From Idiomarina sp. (GTDB lineage: Bacteria; Pseudomonadota; Gammaproteobacteria; Enterobacterales; Alteromonadaceae): a DNA stretch of 64,000 nucleotides. The notes under the pieces were generated by a model. The model did not search any database. It was not told the DNA's origin and was given only the letters and a program-made list of their open reading frames with translations. Made by a program: the position numbers and the translations under genes. The first letter of the stretch is position 1, and every line of letters starts with the position of its first letter. Shown here in pieces: positions 7,786 to 16,675 of this stretch. The stretch is taken from positions 1 through 64,000 of the forward strand of contig JAIUMU010000008.1 in NCBI GenBank assembly GCA_022565355.1. The letters are read 5' to 3'.

Positions 7786-10230
7786 ATGAATACACTTCAA
7801 TCTCCTACGCCAGAACGCATTCGCGCCATTGCCGATGAAATTCACGTGCATAAGTTTGGCGGTAGTAGCCTCGCCGACGCTTATTGTTATCGGCGGGTAG
7901 CCCGTATCGTAACTGAGCACGCAGGGGTAAGTGATTTAGTGGTTGTTTCCGCTGCCGGCGATACCACCAACCGTATTATTGCCATAGCCGAAGCGCGAGA
8001 GAGCCAACCCGATTATGCGGCAACGCTCTTTTCTTCACTAAAGCGTTATCAGCAAGGGTTAATTGAAGAGCTCTTAACTGGCCGTTTACTGAACCAAGTG
8101 CTTACAGATTCCGAAGCTGATTTTCAGCGCTGGCAACGTTGGCTGGTTGGCGAAGAGGATATTGAGCGCGCTGAACTATGTGCTTATGGTGAACTATGGA
8201 GTTCACGATTGCTGGCTGCATTGCTGCAAAAGCAGGGTTCGCGTGCCGATTACATTGATGCCCGCAGCTTTCTAGAAGCAACAGATGCCGCCGAACCAGT
8301 AATTGATACCGCAGCCTCGCGCGAAAAGTTGCTCGCCCGATTAGGCCCTTATCCTGGCACACGCTTTATTGTTACCGGCTTTATTTGCAGTGAAAGTGGC
8401 AGTGGCCGCACTTTGTTACTCGGAAGGAATGGTTCTGATTATTCGGCAACCTTAATTGCTAGCCTTATTGATAGCCGCCAAACCACTATTTGGAAGGATG
8501 TAGCCGGGGTTTATTCTGCAGATCCGCGTAAAGTTGAGCGCGTGGTGAGCCTGCCTTCGTTAGATTGGAGCGAAGCCGAAGAGCTTGCTCGCCTAGGCAG
8601 CCCGGTGTTGCACCCGCGTACTTTTCAACCCGTAAATCGCGAGCGCATGGTGATTAGTGTGCGCTCAAGCTTGAAAGTGGAAAGCCAGCAAACACGAATT
8701 GGCCGATATGATTACACCGAGGCGCAAGGCAAAGTGCTTACCTCACTGGCCGACGTGGCGTTATTTAGTATTGGCCTGCAGAATGCGGGCTTAATTGCGC
8801 GTTTTGAAGGCAACCAGCTACAACCACTCGTAACCTGGGATGAAGAAAGCACTAGCGAGCGCTTTTATGCATTCCATCAAAACCATTTGGATTATATCCG
8901 TAATTGGGTAGCGCAAAACGATGCTGAGCATCAGGTACACGAGGTAAGTGGCTACAGTATGGTGGCGCTGGTGGGTGCACGCATTCAAGAAACTAAGCAA
9001 TTTGCGGTATTGCGCCGTGAAGTGGGTGAGCAAGAATTGCGCCGTTTTATTGTTGCGGATAACAAAACCTCAGCAATCGCGATATTGGGCCAGAAACTTG
9101 ATAACCGCTTGTTTAACCGTTTACATAGCCAGCTCTTTAACTTCCGCCGTAGTGTGGGAATTTTAGTATTCGGCCGCGGCAACATCGGTAGCGAATGGCT
9201 AGATTTGTACCGTCAGCAACTTGATCGTATGAATGAGAACGTTGATGTGCGGGTGCTGGGTATCGCGAATTCCAAGCGTTTGTGGCTCGATTATAGCGGT
9301 GTTGATTTACAAGACTGGCATGAAACCTTTGATCGCCTAGCTCGCCCTTATCTACTTACGGAGTTATTGCGAGAGCTGCCGAATGCACCTTGTGATGAAC
9401 TTATCCTAATGGATTTAACCGATTCGGGAACTATCGCACAACTCTATCCAAGCTTCTTCGCCAACGGCATGCATATTATTAGTGCCAATAAACGCGCGGG
9501 TTCGGCAGAGGAATCGCTGTATCGAGAAATTCGTACCATCCAACACGAATATAAACGTGAGTGGCTATATAACACCACTGTTGGCGCAGGCCTACCACTG
9601 AATTATGCGCTCAATGATTTGATTCGCAGCGGCGATAATATTCGCAGTATTTCTGGAATCTTCTCTGGCACCATGAGTTGGTTATTTGAAAACTTTGATG
9701 GCCAAGTGAAGTTCAGTGATTTGGTGCTGCAAGCCAAGGCTGAAGGCTTCACCGAGCCAGATCCGCGGGAGGATTTGTCCTGTCATGATATCGTTCGCAA
9801 ACTACTTATTGTGGCGCGAGAAATTGGCGCCAGCTTAGATTGGGATGATATTGAAATTAATGGCTTAGTGCCTGAGCACCTGCAAAACTTGCCCGTTGCT
9901 GAGTTTATGCAACGTTTAAGTGAGCTTGATGCCCCCATGCAAGCGTTATGGGAAGAGGCACAGCAAGATCGTAAAGTGCCGCGTTTAATGGCGAGTTTCT
10001 CAATTACGGAAGGGCGCAGCCATGCGCGGGTTGGCATCGAATACATCTCTGTAGAAGATATGCTAACCAACCTCATTCCGGGCGAGAATATCTTCGTCAT
10101 TTACAGTGAGTGGTACCACGATATGCCATTGGTAATCAGTGGCCCTGGCGCGGGCCGCAAAGTTACTGCCGGTGGAGTGCAATCTGATTTACATCAGTTA
10201 CTCGCCAAGCTTGCTGTTGCCGAGCGTTAA
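7786..10230 (+). CDS. metL: Bifunctional aspartate kinase II / homoserine dehydrogenase II
   Basis: About 814 residues from the ATG at 7786; a GTG at 7744 would add 14. The inner ATG better matches E. coli MetL (810). The kinase domain (about 20-300) starts with HKFGGSSLAD and contains LLGRNGSDYSAT and WKDVAGVYSADPRKV; a regulatory linker follows; the dehydrogenase half begins at LVFGRGNIGSEWL (NADP-binding) and carries SANKRAGS, NTTVGAGLPL, GIFSGTMSWLF and EGFTEPDPREDLSCHD. It makes aspartyl phosphate and homoserine for methionine and threonine. Overall sequence and the adjacent metJ identify it as the methionine-regulated MetL rather than ThrA. Unlike enterobacteria there is no metB before it. 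MetJ control is likely through the site at 7703-7718. Confidence 0.95.
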   Translation: MNTLQSPTPERIRAIADEIHVHKFGGSSLADAYCYRRVARIVTEHAGVSDLVVVSAAGDTTNRIIAIAEARESQPDYAATLFSSLKRYQQGLIEELLTGRLLNQVLTDSEADFQRWQRWLVGEEDIERAELCAYGELWSSRLLAALLQKQGSRADYIDARSFLEATDAAEPVIDTAASREKLLARLGPYPGTRFIVTGFICSESGSGRTLLLGRNGSDYSATLIASLIDSRQTTIWKDVAGVYSADPRKVERVVSLPSLDWSEAEELARLGSPVLHPRTFQPVNRERMVISVRSSLKVESQQTRIGRYDYTEAQGKVLTSLADVALFSIGLQNAGLIARFEGNQLQPLVTWDEESTSERFYAFHQNHLDYIRNWVAQNDAEHQVHEVSGYSMVALVGARIQETKQFAVLRREVGEQELRRFIVADNKTSAIAILGQKLDNRLFNRLHSQLFNFRRSVGILVFGRGNIGSEWLDLYRQQLDRMNENVDVRVLGIANSKRLWLDYSGVDLQDWHETFDRLARPYLLTELLRELPNAPCDELILMDLTDSGTIAQLYPSFFANGMHIISANKRAGSAEESLYREIRTIQHEYKREWLYNTTVGAGLPLNYALNDLIRSGDNIRSISGIFSGTMSWLFENFDGQVKFSDLVLQAKAEGFTEPDPREDLSCHDIVRKLLIVAREIGASLDWDDIEINGLVPEHLQNLPVAEFMQRLSELDAPMQALWEEAQQDRKVPRLMASFSITEGRSHARVGIEYISVEDMLTNLIPGENIFVIYSEWYHDMPLVISGPGAGRKVTAGGVQSDLHQLLAKLAVAER

Positions 10231-10280
10231 TTCAACGCTAACCCAACTACTTGGAGCAAGCCACTCCCTTATGCGAACTA

Positions 10281-10310
10281 ACGAGGAGCGTTAAAACAAA
10301 CGCTCCTCGT
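10281..10310. other. Hairpin over the mrcA stop codon
   Basis: Perfect 12-bp inverted repeat ACGAGGAGCGTT / AACGCTCCTCGT with a 6-nt loop between convergent metL and mrcA. It spans the mrcA stop codon and has no T-tract on either side, so it may be a weak or rho-assisted terminator or an mRNA end-protecting stem. Confidence 0.5.
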
Positions 10311-12870
10311 CTTCAAATATCTCTGGTGTACGCCGGGTTGAATCTGCGAAATCTGTAGGTTCAGTACCGCGAATAAAGTACTCAAACATACTGGTATGAT
10401 CGTTACGATTAGTAAGCTTACCGCTAGGCTGATCAATACGCACAGACACCATATTTTCAGGCAATTCAAACGCTGGGCTATCTACATGCTGTAGCGCTGT
10501 TTCCATGTAACGCACCCAGCCTGGTAATGCAGTAGTAGCACCCGCTTCTGAGCCAACAATCGGCTGCCGCTGCCGGCCTAAGTTGCTATTCAAGCTAGAG
10601 CGGCCCAATGCGAACTCAAGATTATCGAAACCCACCCAAGTAGCGGCTACGGTGCCGCGAGTAAAGCCTACAAACCAAGTATCCCGAACATCGTTCGTGG
10701 TACCTGTTTTACCAGCCAAGTTGCGGTTACGTAACGATTGCGCACGCCAACCGGTGCCGTTCCAACCAGTTTGGTGTGCCCAACTACCGCCGCCCCAAAT
10801 CGCTGATTGCAAGGCTTCGGCCACTAAATAAGCCACTTGTTCTGGAATTACCTGCGGTGCTTGCGACCACTCACTTAAAATCGCCGCATTCACATCGTCA
10901 TCGTTACTAAATTCAACGCCAGCTTCTTCGGCAGCACAGCGTGCGCATGCGTAGATAGGGCTTGCCTGAAACACAATGTTGCCATCTGAATCTTCAATTC
11001 GATCAATAAAATGCGGCGTAACTAAGTAGCCGCCATTGGCAAACACGGCAAAGCCACGGGCCATTTCTAGTGGTGTAAATGAGGCAGCTCCGAGTGACAA
11101 TGATTCATTGCGTTGTACATCGTTTGGTAAAAAGCCAAACCGCTCAATGTAATCGGCGGTTTCATTTACACCTAACTCACGAATTAAACGCACCGACACT
11201 ACGTTTTTCGAGCGCGCCAGAGCTTCCCGAAGGCGAATTGGACCATCATAAACTTCCGGCGAGTTTCGCGGCCGCCATGCCGAGCCTGAACCTGGATTCC
11301 ATTGTGTTATCGGCGCATCATTTACCAAGGTGGCTAAGGTGAAATTGTGATCTAGCGCCGCGGCATAAATAAAGGGCTTAATGGTTGAACCCACTTGCCG
11401 TTTAGCCTGGGTAGCACGATTAAACTGGCTGTGATTAAAGCTATATCCACCCACAATACTTTGTAGGCTGCCATTGTTTGGATTCAGCGCCACAATCGCC
11501 GAGCTAGGTGCCGGCATTTGCGCTAAACGATATGCTTCATCGAATGGCCGCACGATAATATGATCACCAGCATTAAGGATATCGCCAGCCGTTTGTGGCG
11601 CGCGCCCTTGCCGCTCTGCGTCAATATAAGCGCGGGCCCAATCTAGGTTTTCCCATTCAATCGTTGTTCGCGAGCCAGAGCGCAACATCACCGTAACCGA
11701 TTGTTCGCCAACATCCATTACCACGGCATGTTGTAAGCGGCCAAAGCGAGGTTGCCGCTGCAGGTAGGTAATAATTTCGCCATCTGGCCAAGGTTGGCCG
11801 CCAAGCTCTATCATGGTTGCCAACGTGTGTTCATCTGGCAGCTGTTGCACTCTGCGGCTTTGCGCCTGAAAGTACTGCTCAGGATCTACGCCCCACAAGC
11901 GCATTTCTGGGCCACGATATCCGTGTCGCTCATCATAGGCATGGAGGTTATCGCGCAGCGCATTTTCCGCTGCCAGCTGAACTTCAGAGTTCACCGTGGT
12001 GAATACTTTATAACCGCCATTGTATGCCTCATCTACGCCGAAGCGCTCGATCATTTCTTGGCGCACCATTTCCGCTAAATATGGCGCGTTTAGCTCTAGT
12101 TCCGCAGTGTGATAACGCGCCGTTACTGGTGCCAGTGCAGCAGCTTCGAATTGGTCACGAGTAATGTACCCCTCATCGAGCATGCGCGTTAACACGATGC
12201 GCCGACGCTGCACGGATGCCGCTGGGTTAGAAATAGGATTTAAAATTGAAGGGCCTTGTGGCATACCTGCCAACGTAGCAATTTCCGCTAACGTAAGCTG
12301 ATGGATATCACGGCCATAATATACTTGCGCGGCGGCACCCACACCAAACGCACGATGCCCCAGCTCAAGTTTATTCAGATACAGTTCAAGGATTTCTTCT
12401 TTGCTCAACAGTTGTTCAATGTGCAGGGCAATAAAAGCTTCTTTTATTTTCCGCATCCAGGCCCGTTCTCGGGTAAGAAAGAAGTTTCGTGCAAGCTGCA
12501 TGGTAATCGTACTGGCACCTTCGCGAATTTCGCCGGTGCTCACTAATACGCGGAAGGCACGCATTACGCCAATGGGATCTACACCTCGGTGGCTATAAAA
12601 ACGGGAATCTTCGGTAGCCAAAATTGCATCGATCATTTGTTGCGGGATTTCATCGAGGGTAAGCGGAATACGGCGTTGCTCACCGAATTGCGACATCAAT
12701 CTGCCATCAGCTGTATACACCTGCATTGGGGTTTGAAAGCGCACGTCTTGGAGAGTATCTACGCTTGGCAACTCATCCTTTACGTATAAATACAGCCCGG
12801 CCACAGAGGCAACACCAAGCACACCAATCGCAATTATGGTGAGTAGAAAATATTTTAAAAATCGAATCAC
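10291..12870 (-). CDS. mrcA: Class A penicillin-binding protein 1A
   Basis: 859 residues with a GTG start and one N-terminal membrane anchor (about 5-28). The glycosyltransferase domain (about 55-230) has catalytic Glu87 in ATEDSRFYSH, then GASTITMQLARNFF and RKIKEAFIALHIEQ. An inserted OB-like domain (about 310-430) is typical of PBP1A. The transpeptidase domain has SxxK in GSTIKPF, SKN in ARSKNVVS and KTG in AGKTGTTND. It polymerises and cross-links peptidoglycan in the periplasm. The order mrcA divergent from pil/hof genes and then aroK is the usual gammaproteobacterial arrangement. The C-terminus overlaps a hairpin. Confidence 0.96.
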   Translation of the reverse strand: MIRFLKYFLLTIIAIGVLGVASVAGLYLYVKDELPSVDTLQDVRFQTPMQVYTADGRLMSQFGEQRRIPLTLDEIPQQMIDAILATEDSRFYSHRGVDPIGVMRAFRVLVSTGEIREGASTITMQLARNFFLTRERAWMRKIKEAFIALHIEQLLSKEEILELYLNKLELGHRAFGVGAAAQVYYGRDIHQLTLAEIATLAGMPQGPSILNPISNPAASVQRRRIVLTRMLDEGYITRDQFEAAALAPVTARYHTAELELNAPYLAEMVRQEMIERFGVDEAYNGGYKVFTTVNSEVQLAAENALRDNLHAYDERHGYRGPEMRLWGVDPEQYFQAQSRRVQQLPDEHTLATMIELGGQPWPDGEIITYLQRQPRFGRLQHAVVMDVGEQSVTVMLRSGSRTTIEWENLDWARAYIDAERQGRAPQTAGDILNAGDHIIVRPFDEAYRLAQMPAPSSAIVALNPNNGSLQSIVGGYSFNHSQFNRATQAKRQVGSTIKPFIYAAALDHNFTLATLVNDAPITQWNPGSGSAWRPRNSPEVYDGPIRLREALARSKNVVSVRLIRELGVNETADYIERFGFLPNDVQRNESLSLGAASFTPLEMARGFAVFANGGYLVTPHFIDRIEDSDGNIVFQASPIYACARCAAEEAGVEFSNDDDVNAAILSEWSQAPQVIPEQVAYLVAEALQSAIWGGGSWAHQTGWNGTGWRAQSLRNRNLAGKTGTTNDVRDTWFVGFTRGTVAATWVGFDNLEFALGRSSLNSNLGRQRQPIVGSEAGATTALPGWVRYMETALQHVDSPAFELPENMVSVRIDQPSGKLTNRNDHTSMFEYFIRGTEPTDFADSTRRTPEIFEDEERLF

Positions 12871-12985
12871 AAAAATTCCGCCATTGCGTCGTTATAAGCT
12901 GCCCATTATAGGCGAATTTTCAGCTAAATTTAACTGTTAGCAAATACTGATCGTTCATCTTAACAGCCACAAGGATAGTGCAGAT

Positions 12986-13609
12986 ATGTTTTTACAGATT
13001 AAATTACCCACATTACCAACAATTTACACAAACATTACCGGCGGTATGCATTTACAAGGAAGTACCCTTACCATTGTGTTACTTGATACACCGAGTGATA
13101 ACCCCGAACGCTGGCAACTGGTGCATTCCGCGCAAATCAATATGGATGATAAGCCACAGCTAAATTGCGCCGAGTTTGATGCGCGCCAATTCCCTATCTT
13201 TTGGCATGGCTGCAGCACAGAAGTTCGCAGCATTCCGCTTATGCTGCCCGCAGGCTACAACTACGATGATGTGTTGGCTCACGCCGAACAGAAGTTCAAA
13301 GAAATCCCTAACCACGAAACCTTACAGTGGGAGCTTTGGAGTGATGATAACGATAGCGAATATGAAATTTACGTAACGGCAAAGCAAAGCGTTGCCATGA
13401 TTCGCGAATTTCTAACCTTCGATATGCGAAATCTGTTAGAAAGCTGGGTTCCAATCTCCTGTTTACCCGATCATTTACAGCAAGCCGAAACACTGGCAAA
13501 TCGCCAACAACAGCAACCTAGCGTTACAACCTCCGCAGGAACGCCGGCATTATGCGCGGCCATTGCCGCCGTAATTTATGGCGTTCTGAACGCCGAAAGC
13601 CTGTATTAA
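12986..13609 (+). CDS. PilM/HofM-position protein, strongly reduced
   Basis: 207 residues, start ATG with AAGGAT nine bases upstream. It holds the place of pilM (hofM) between mrcA and aroK, but true PilM is about 350 residues with an actin-like ATP-binding fold. The N-terminal phosphate loop of PilM is not visible here, and only the Ala-rich end (ALCAAIAAVIYGVLN) faintly recalls the PilM C-terminus (AxxxALGLALR). There is no membrane segment or signal. Its stop overlaps the start of the next gene (TAATG), showing translational coupling. The assignment rests mainly on position; it may be a degenerate PilM or an unrelated protein. Confidence 0.45.
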   Translation: MFLQIKLPTLPTIYTNITGGMHLQGSTLTIVLLDTPSDNPERWQLVHSAQINMDDKPQLNCAEFDARQFPIFWHGCSTEVRSIPLMLPAGYNYDDVLAHAEQKFKEIPNHETLQWELWSDDNDSEYEIYVTAKQSVAMIREFLTFDMRNLLESWVPISCLPDHLQQAETLANRQQQQPSVTTSAGTPALCAAIAAVIYGVLNAESLY

Positions 13610-14049
13610 TGGCGAATTTCATTAGGCCATTTGCGCAGCGTTTACAGGCGAAACGCAAACAAGTGGCCCTTGAAACTACGGTAGCAGCGGCTGTTGCAGG
13701 CATCACGATGCTAGGGCTTTGGTGGCAGCTACCGCCTGCGCTTAGCCATGATGAACGGCAAACGATTGCTCGGGCTAATACGCCGCAGCCGATTCTCGAA
13801 CCGCATCGTGTGGTCGCACAGCTGAATCTGTTGCAGGATATTGCAACGCAACTTGCTCTGGTTCCTACCGCAGAATTAACGGATATCGAAATCACCGATA
13901 GCCAGGCAAGTATTCATTTTGCGGTGCAGAATTCTGCGAGCGCCCATCGTTTTAATCAATGGCAATTTCAAAACTGGCAGCTAAGCAAGGTAGGTTTGCA
14001 TTCGCATGGTGATGATTGGCAAGTAAACCTGCAACTCACGTTGCACTGA
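13609..14049 (+). CDS. PilN-like inner-membrane protein
   Basis: 146 residues from the ATG that overlaps the previous stop codon. The layout is that of PilN/HofN: a short basic cytoplasmic N-terminus (RPFAQRLQAKRKQ), one membrane helix (about 24-42) and a periplasmic ferredoxin-like part ending in alternating strands (IHFAVQNS, WQVNLQLTLH). PilN is usually 180-200 residues, so this is short, and the PilM-binding INLLPWR motif near the N-terminus is not present. In working type IV pili PilN joins PilM and PilO in the alignment complex. Loss of the PilM-binding motif fits the reduction of the upstream gene. Confidence 0.5.
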   Translation: MANFIRPFAQRLQAKRKQVALETTVAAAVAGITMLGLWWQLPPALSHDERQTIARANTPQPILEPHRVVAQLNLLQDIATQLALVPTAELTDIEITDSQASIHFAVQNSASAHRFNQWQFQNWQLSKVGLHSHGDDWQVNLQLTLH

Positions 14050-14066
14050 ATAGAATAATCAAAGTT

Positions 14067-14861
14067 ATGCAAATACATTATTTCGATCGCTTATTAATAC
14101 TCTCTAAACTACAACGCCGAAGCATGCTTGTTCTTGGCGCTGCGCTCGTTGTTGCAGCTGTTTACAAACTGGGCATAGCGCAGGTATGGCATCAGCGAGC
14201 ATCATTACAAAACAGCTTGGCAAGCGCTAAAGCACAACTTTCTGTACCTAGCGAAGAAGTGCGTTTAGCGGCTTACGCTGAACTACCGGGAATTCCCCAT
14301 AACATTCATTTAAACGCCTTTAAGCGCGAAGGAAATTTAGTGCAGCTTACCCTTCATGGAGATTTCACCGAGCTAGCAAACTGGTTGCAGCAACTGGCCG
14401 ATATCAATTGGGCGCCAACCTATAAACGTTGGCAATGGCAGCCGCAACACATTGAACTTATAGTGCACTTGGAGCAGCAGGAAATGCAGGTTGTTGAATT
14501 CACTGCAGCTGCACAAAACCCATTTCCAACTCTCTCGCATACCCCAAAAGTTGCAGAAGTACCCATTTCTGAGCCTTGCTTTCATCGTTTTCCTGAAGAT
14601 TTTTCAATAGTAGCGATACGCAACCAAGAGGCATTGCTGCACTATAATAATCACACCACTCGATGGCTTCGTGCGGGCGCAACAATTACGCCTTATGCGT
14701 TGATTATTCAGTACATTGGCGAGGGTGGTTTGGTAATCGCGCACCATCACAACAATACGGATACGGAATTGCCCTCGGCTAAACCACTCAAAAGTGAGTG
14801 CGCACCCAGCACACTTCAGCTCAACATCCCGACACAACAATACTTACGTTGGTTGCCATAA
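14067..14861 (+). CDS. PilO-like / PilP-like protein (possible fusion)
   Basis: 264 residues from the ATG at 14067, just after the PilN-like stop. One membrane helix (about 17-37) is followed by a coil and a PilO-like ferredoxin fold (about 75-145; note LTLHGDFTELANWLQQLADI). The C-terminal 100 residues, after a linker, resemble the short beta-rich domain of PilP/HofP (RWLRAGATITPYALIIQY...). In other gammaproteobacteria PilO and PilP are separate, so this may be a fusion. No lipobox is present. pilQ, the outer-membrane secretin that should follow, is absent: aroK comes next after 104 bp. Confidence in the family call is moderate; function as a pilus part without PilQ is doubtful. Confidence 0.45.
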   Translation: MQIHYFDRLLILSKLQRRSMLVLGAALVVAAVYKLGIAQVWHQRASLQNSLASAKAQLSVPSEEVRLAAYAELPGIPHNIHLNAFKREGNLVQLTLHGDFTELANWLQQLADINWAPTYKRWQWQPQHIELIVHLEQQEMQVVEFTAAAQNPFPTLSHTPKVAEVPISEPCFHRFPEDFSIVAIRNQEALLHYNNHTTRWLRAGATITPYALIIQYIGEGGLVIAHHHNNTDTELPSAKPLKSECAPSTLQLNIPTQQYLRWLP

Positions 14862-14965
14862 GAGGTACAAATTGCGATAATCGCCTGTCTTTTTTTCTGG
14901 GGCACAGGGGTGAATCCACACTCATTAATTCGTAATAGTATTTATAGAAGTGATGTACCGAAGCT

Positions 14966-15484
14966 ATGGCTGACAAGCGTAACATTTTTCTGATTGGCCC
15001 TATGGGGGCAGGTAAAAGCACCATTGGGCGACAACTCGCTAGCGCTCTTCATCTAGAGTTCTTTGATTCCGATACTGAAATTGAGCGCCGCACTGGTGCC
15101 GATATTAGCTGGGTATTTGAATTAGAAGGGGAAGAAGGATTTCGTGATCGTGAAGAAAAAATGATCAGTGAGCTTACTGAACATAACGGCATTGTGTTGG
15201 CTACTGGTGGTGGCTCGATACTGAGTAAAGAAAACCGCAGCAAACTTGCGGCGCGTGGTGTTGTTGTATACCTGCAAACCAATATCGACAAGCAAGTGGC
15301 GCGTACCCAACGAGATAAACGCCGGCCGTTAATCGCGAACGCAGATAACCCCCGGGAAGTGCTGGAAAATCTTGCCGAAGAGCGTGATCCTCTGTACGAG
15401 GAAATTGCTGATATCGTGATTCAAACGAACGAACAAAGTGCCAAAGTGGTTGCCAACGAAATTATTGAGAAGCTGGGGTTATAA
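14966..15484 (+). CDS. aroK: Shikimate kinase I
   Basis: 172 residues. Walker [10 protein letters not shown] (11-19), shikimate-binding DSD and GFRDRE, Walker-B-like GGGS ([10 protein letters not shown]) and lid RRPLI match AroK. It phosphorylates shikimate in the cytosolic chorismate pathway. Its last base pairs overlap the aroB start (TAATG), the standard aroKB coupling. The 104-bp upstream gap may hold the operon promoter. Confidence 0.97.
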   Translation: MADKRNIFLIGPMGAGKSTIGRQLASALHLEFFDSDTEIERRTGADISWVFELEGEEGFRDREEKMISELTEHNGIVLATGGGSILSKENRSKLAARGVVVYLQTNIDKQVARTQRDKRRPLIANADNPREVLENLAEERDPLYEEIADIVIQTNEQSAKVVANEIIEKLGL

Positions 15485-16614
15485 TGATGAGTGCGCCAAC
15501 GCAGAGTTTAACTGTATCCCTTGGTGCACCCGCGCATGGCGCCCGTAGTTATCCAATTTTTGTAGGCAGCGGCCTAATCAGCACTGCAGTAGCCGATATT
15601 TTTAATAGCGTGTTGCCAAGTGCTGGCAAACAAATCTTGATTGTTAGCAACAGCACAATTGCAGAGCACTACCTACCCACTCTTATCGCCAACTTAACCG
15701 CCGCAGGTATTGAACGTGAGCACATTCAGCAGGCGCTGATCCCAGACGGTGAAACGTTCAAAAACCTCACGATTTACAGCGAGATTATGGACGTACTGGT
15801 GAAGCACCGCTTTAATCGCGATTGCACCATTATTGCTTTGGGCGGTGGCGTTGTTGGTGATATGGCCGGCTTTGTAGCGGCCACATGGCAACGTGGCGTG
15901 CCATTTCTGCAGATCCCCACCACACTGCTGGCGCAAGTTGATTCATCGGTAGGTGGCAAAACAGCTGTAAATCATCCTAGCGGCAAAAACCTAATTGGCG
16001 CGTTTCACCAGCCTGCTGCAGTAATCATTGATATTGATTCCCTCGCTACGCTTCCTGCTCGTGAATTCAAAGCAGGGTTAGCCGAAGTAATCAAATATGG
16101 CGTTATGGCTGATGCAAATTTCTTTGCCTGGTTAGAAGAGAACATGCCACTGCTGCTCAGCCGCGATGCGGAAGCGCTCATATACGCCATTACCAAAAGT
16201 TGTGAACTGAAGGCAAGAATTGTGGCTGCCGATGAAACCGAACAAGGTGTTCGTGCGTTACTTAACTTGGGCCACACGTTTGGCCATGCAATTGAAGCGG
16301 CAACCCATTATAAAACTTGGTTGCATGGCGAAGCAGTTGCCGTGGGTATGATTATGGCCGCATATTTAGCAGTACAGCAGGGATATCTTGCTCGCACCGA
16401 TGCCATTCGTATCGAGCAGCTTATTGATGCCGCCGGATTACCAAAATATCCACCGAAGAACATTAGTAATAGCGAATGGCTAGAGCTTATGGCTCGCGAT
16501 AAAAAAGTGAAGCACGGTAAATTGCGTTTTATTCTTCCTACCGGTTTAGGCCGTGCCAGTATTTTCAGCGATATCTCGAGCGATGCGCTAATTTCTGTTA
16601 TTGAATCGCTCTAA
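15484..16614 (+). CDS. aroB: 3-dehydroquinate synthase
   Basis: 376 residues (374-375 if the second ATG is used); both have GGGG upstream. It makes 3-dehydroquinate from DAHP using NAD+ and a divalent metal. Seen in the sequence: ALGGGVVGDMAGFVAATWQR (NAD loop), IPTTLLAQVDSSVGGKTAVN, and metal ligands in LNLGHTFGHAIEA and WLHGEAVAVGM. Length is close to the family norm of 360-370 with an N-terminal extension of about 10 residues. It is translationally coupled to aroK. In enterobacteria damX follows; here dam follows directly. Confidence 0.97.
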   Translation: MMSAPTQSLTVSLGAPAHGARSYPIFVGSGLISTAVADIFNSVLPSAGKQILIVSNSTIAEHYLPTLIANLTAAGIEREHIQQALIPDGETFKNLTIYSEIMDVLVKHRFNRDCTIIALGGGVVGDMAGFVAATWQRGVPFLQIPTTLLAQVDSSVGGKTAVNHPSGKNLIGAFHQPAAVIIDIDSLATLPAREFKAGLAEVIKYGVMADANFFAWLEENMPLLLSRDAEALIYAITKSCELKARIVAADETEQGVRALLNLGHTFGHAIEAATHYKTWLHGEAVAVGMIMAAYLAVQQGYLARTDAIRIEQLIDAAGLPKYPPKNISNSEWLELMARDKKVKHGKLRFILPTGLGRASIFSDISSDALISVIESL

Positions 16615-16675
16615 ACGATGCCTTTTCGGGGCTTTCACGATACACTCACTGCACTAGTTAACCACAAATAATAAT

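Noticed and set aside
10281-10310. Strong terminator between metL and mrcA
   Set aside because: The stem is perfect but there is no T-tract on either strand and it spans the mrcA stop codon; listed only as a hairpin.
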